Both the position numbers and the translations under genes were made by a program. Under the pieces are notes generated by a model. That model searched no databases, was not told the origin of the DNA, and saw only the letters and a program-made list of their open reading frames with translations. From assembly GCA_013813955.1 (NCBI GenBank), contig JACCQW010000042.1, positions 1 to 7,461 of the forward strand: DNA of 7,461 nt, written 5' to 3'. Positions 5,718-7,461 of this stretch are shown here, in pieces. The DNA comes from Solirubrobacterales bacterium. GTDB taxonomy: Bacteria; Actinomycetota; Thermoleophilia; Solirubrobacterales; Solirubrobacteraceae. Within the stretch, counting starts at the first letter, position 1; each line of letters opens with the position of its first letter.

Positions 5718-7461
5718 GCGACCTGCGCGCGACCTACCGGCTGCAGCTGGGGCCCGACCTGCGCTTCGAGGACGTCCGCGCGCTCGTGCCCTACCTTCGA
5801 GACCTGGGCATCAGCCACCTGTACCTGTCGCCGACGCTGCAGGCGCGCTCGGGCTCCACCCACGGCTACGACGTGGTCGACCCGACGCGGATCTCCGAGG
5901 AGCTCGGCGGGGAGGAGGCGCTGCGCGCGCTCGCCGCCGAGGGGCTCGGGCTGATCCTCGACATCGTCCCCAACCACATGGGCACCGGAGACGAGAACCG
6001 CTGGTGGGCCGACGAGGCCGAGCGCGCGCGCGTCTTCGACATCGACCCGGCGACCGGCCACCACCGCCGCTTCTTCGACATCGACGACCTCGCGGGCGTG
6101 CGCGTGGAGGACCCGGAGGTGTTCGCGCTGACCCACGGCAAGGTGCTCGAGCTCGTCGCCGACGGGGTCGTGGACGGGCTGCGCGTCGATCACCCCGACG
6201 GGCTCGCCGACCCCGCCGGGTACCTCGAGCGCCTGCGCGGATCCTCGCCCGCCCGCCCCGGGCCCGTCTGGGTGGAGAAGATCCTGCACCCGTCCGAGGC
6301 GCTGCGCGACTGGCCGGTGGAGGGCACCGTCGGCTATGAGTTCCTCAACGAGGTGCAGGCGCTGTTCGTCGACCCGGCCGGCGAGGCGCCTCTCACCGCG
6401 CTGCACGCCGAGCTGACCGGCGAAGGGCGACCGTTCGCCGCGATCGCGCTGGAGGCCCAGCTCGAGCAGGCGTCGACGACGTTCGCGCGCGAGGTCGAGC
6501 GCCTGCGCGCGATCCACGACCCCGGGGACCTCGAGCAGGCGCTTGCCGCGCTGCCCGTCTACCGGACCTACGTGCGCGACGGGGTGTTCTCCGCGGAGGA
6601 TCGCGCGGCGCTGCGCGCGGCCGGTCGGCCGGACCTCTTCGACGGCGCGCCCGAGGAGTTCGTCTCGCGCTTTCAGCAGACCTCGCCGCCGGTGGCCGCC
6701 AAGGGCGTGGAGGACACCGCGTTCTACCGCGACCTGCGCCTGCTCGCCCTCAACGAGGTGGGCGGCGACCCGGGCCGCTTCACGCTCACCGTCGATGACT
6801 TCCACGCCGCCAACGCCGAGCGCGCGCGCCGCTTCCCCCGCGGCCTGCTGATCACCCAGACCCACGACACCAAGCGGTCGGGCGACGCCCGCGCCCGCAT
6901 CGGCGCCCTGGCGAGCCTCGCGGGGGAATGGGGCGAGCACGTGCGCCGCTGGTATGAGCTGACCGACGCGCTCGTCGAGGACGGCGGCCGGGGAGGACCG
7001 GACGACCACGAGCGCTACCTGCTCTTCCAGACGCTGATCGGCGTATGGCCGATCACGGCCGAGCGCCTGGAGGGCTTCGTCGAGAAGGCGCTGCGCGAGG
7101 CCAAGCGCAACACGTCGTGGGCGACGCAGGACCACGACTGGGAGGGGCGCGCCAAGCGCTACGCGGTCGCGCTGCTCGAGCACCGCCCGTTCCTCGAGGA
7201 CTTCGAGCCGTTCTGCGAGCGGGTCGCCGCCGAGGGGGAGAGCTCGGCGCTCGGCCAGCTGCTGCTCAAGCTCACGGTTCCCGGCGTGCCCGACGTCTAC
7301 CAGGGCGACGAGCTGACCGACCTGTCGCTCGTCGATCCCGACAACCGCCGCCCCGTCGACTGGGCCGCGCGCCGTGCGGCGCTCGACGCGCTGCGCGCCG
7401 GCATCGCGCCCACGCGCGCGACGCTGAAGCTGCACGTCATCGAGCGCGCGCTGGACCTGCG
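5714..7461 (+). CDS. treY: Maltooligosyl trehalose synthase (EC 5.4.99.15), 3' end cut by window; compact form
   Basis: The 582 visible codons are open to the window edge with no stop or frameshift. TreY is an intramolecular transglucosylase of GH13 that turns the reducing-end alpha-1,4 bond of maltooligosaccharides into alpha,alpha-1,1. Family landmarks: TYRLQL (7-12), [21 protein letters not shown] (36-56), DIVPNHMG (83-90), [18 protein letters not shown] (120-137), nucleophile in [10 protein letters not shown] (D159), acid/base in VWVEKIL (E188), [13 protein letters not shown] (328-340), stabiliser in THDTKRSGD (D385), KRNTSW (464-469), and [28 protein letters not shown] (523-550). The segment between DIVPNH and the nucleophile is only 76 residues, far shorter than usual. 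The spacing from nucleophile to acid to stabiliser is normal. Roughly 80-110 residues probably remain outside the window. The start is GTG within GTGA, coupled to the treX stop. Confidence 0.93.
   Translation, partial: MSDLRATYRLQLGPDLRFEDVRALVPYLRDLGISHLYLSPTLQARSGSTHGYDVVDPTRISEELGGEEALRALAAEGLGLILDIVPNHMGTGDENRWWADEAERARVFDIDPATGHHRRFFDIDDLAGVRVEDPEVFALTHGKVLELVADGVVDGLRVDHPDGLADPAGYLERLRGSSPARPGPVWVEKILHPSEALRDWPVEGTVGYEFLNEVQALFVDPAGEAPLTALHAELTGEGRPFAAIALEAQLEQASTTFAREVERLRAIHDPGDLEQALAALPVYRTYVRDGVFSAEDRAALRAAGRPDLFDGAPEEFVSRFQQTSPPVAAKGVEDTAFYRDLRLLALNEVGGDPGRFTLTVDDFHAANAERARRFPRGLLITQTHDTKRSGDARARIGALASLAGEWGEHVRRWYELTDALVEDGGRGGPDDHERYLLFQTLIGVWPITAERLEGFVEKALREAKRNTSWATQDHDWEGRAKRYAVALLEHRPFLEDFEPFCERVAAEGESSALGQLLLKLTVPGVPDVYQGDELTDLSLVDPDNRRPVDWAARRAALDALRAGIAPTRATLKLHVIERALDL
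6034..6085 (+). repeat. Short direct repeat encoding two FDID motifs in treY
   Basis: The 13-mer cttcgacatcgac occurs at 6034-6046 and again, exactly, at 6073-6085. The period is 39 nt, or 13 codons. It encodes FDID at residues 108-111 and 121-124. In standard TreY proteins, similar FDID/FDIN motifs flank a long variable segment; here they are almost adjacent, marking where that segment is missing. Confidence 0.55.

Noticed and set aside
5579..7435. 618-codon open frame on the minus strand opposite treY
   Set aside because: Same codon-position artefact. The plus strand carries all TreY motifs without interruption.

Overview
The window is very GC-rich, with strong G/C preference at third codon positions, frequent GTG starts and almost no Shine-Dalgarno sequences. 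This points to a high-GC actinobacterium. A deep lineage such as Thermoleophilia (Solirubrobacter/Conexibacter type) would fit, but that is an impression from composition and protein flavour, not a demonstrated placement.

Two divergent gene sets face away from an 84-bp spacer (1765-1848). Leftward (minus strand) runs a tightly packed set: a FadR-like GntR/FCD regulator (1030-1764), an integral-membrane di-iron hydroxylase of the sterol desaturase/fatty acid hydroxylase superfamily most like alkylglycerol monooxygenase (147-1037), and the 5' end of a DUF488 gene (1-112, cut by the window edge). The first two genes overlap by 8 nt. Between the hydroxylase and DUF488 lies an imperfect tandem duplication of the DUF488 start region, whose upstream copy has become a 9-codon micro-ORF.

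Rightward (plus strand) runs the complete TreZ-TreX route to trehalose followed by TreY: treZ (1849-3585), treX (3582-5717) and treY (5714 to beyond the window end), joined by 4-nt ATGA and GTGA overlaps. TreX debranches glycogen or maltodextrin. TreY converts the reducing-end alpha-1,4 linkage to an alpha,alpha-1,1 (trehalose) linkage. TreZ then cleaves off free trehalose. All three keep their GH13 catalytic triads. TreY is unusually compact ahead of its nucleophile.

The spacer carries the clearest regulatory signal: a perfect 6-bp-arm palindrome matching the FadR-type core CTGGT-N3-ACCAG. It covers the predicted -10 box of the regulator gene, only 6 nt before its GTG start. This suggests a self-repressing, essentially leaderless regulator transcript. 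The most interesting items are this operator/promoter arrangement, the pairing of a FadR-like sensor lacking FCD metal ligands with an AGMO-like lipid hydroxylase, the decayed duplicate start before DUF488, and the shortened TreY. I saw no RNA genes, mobile elements, CRISPR arrays or convincing terminators.
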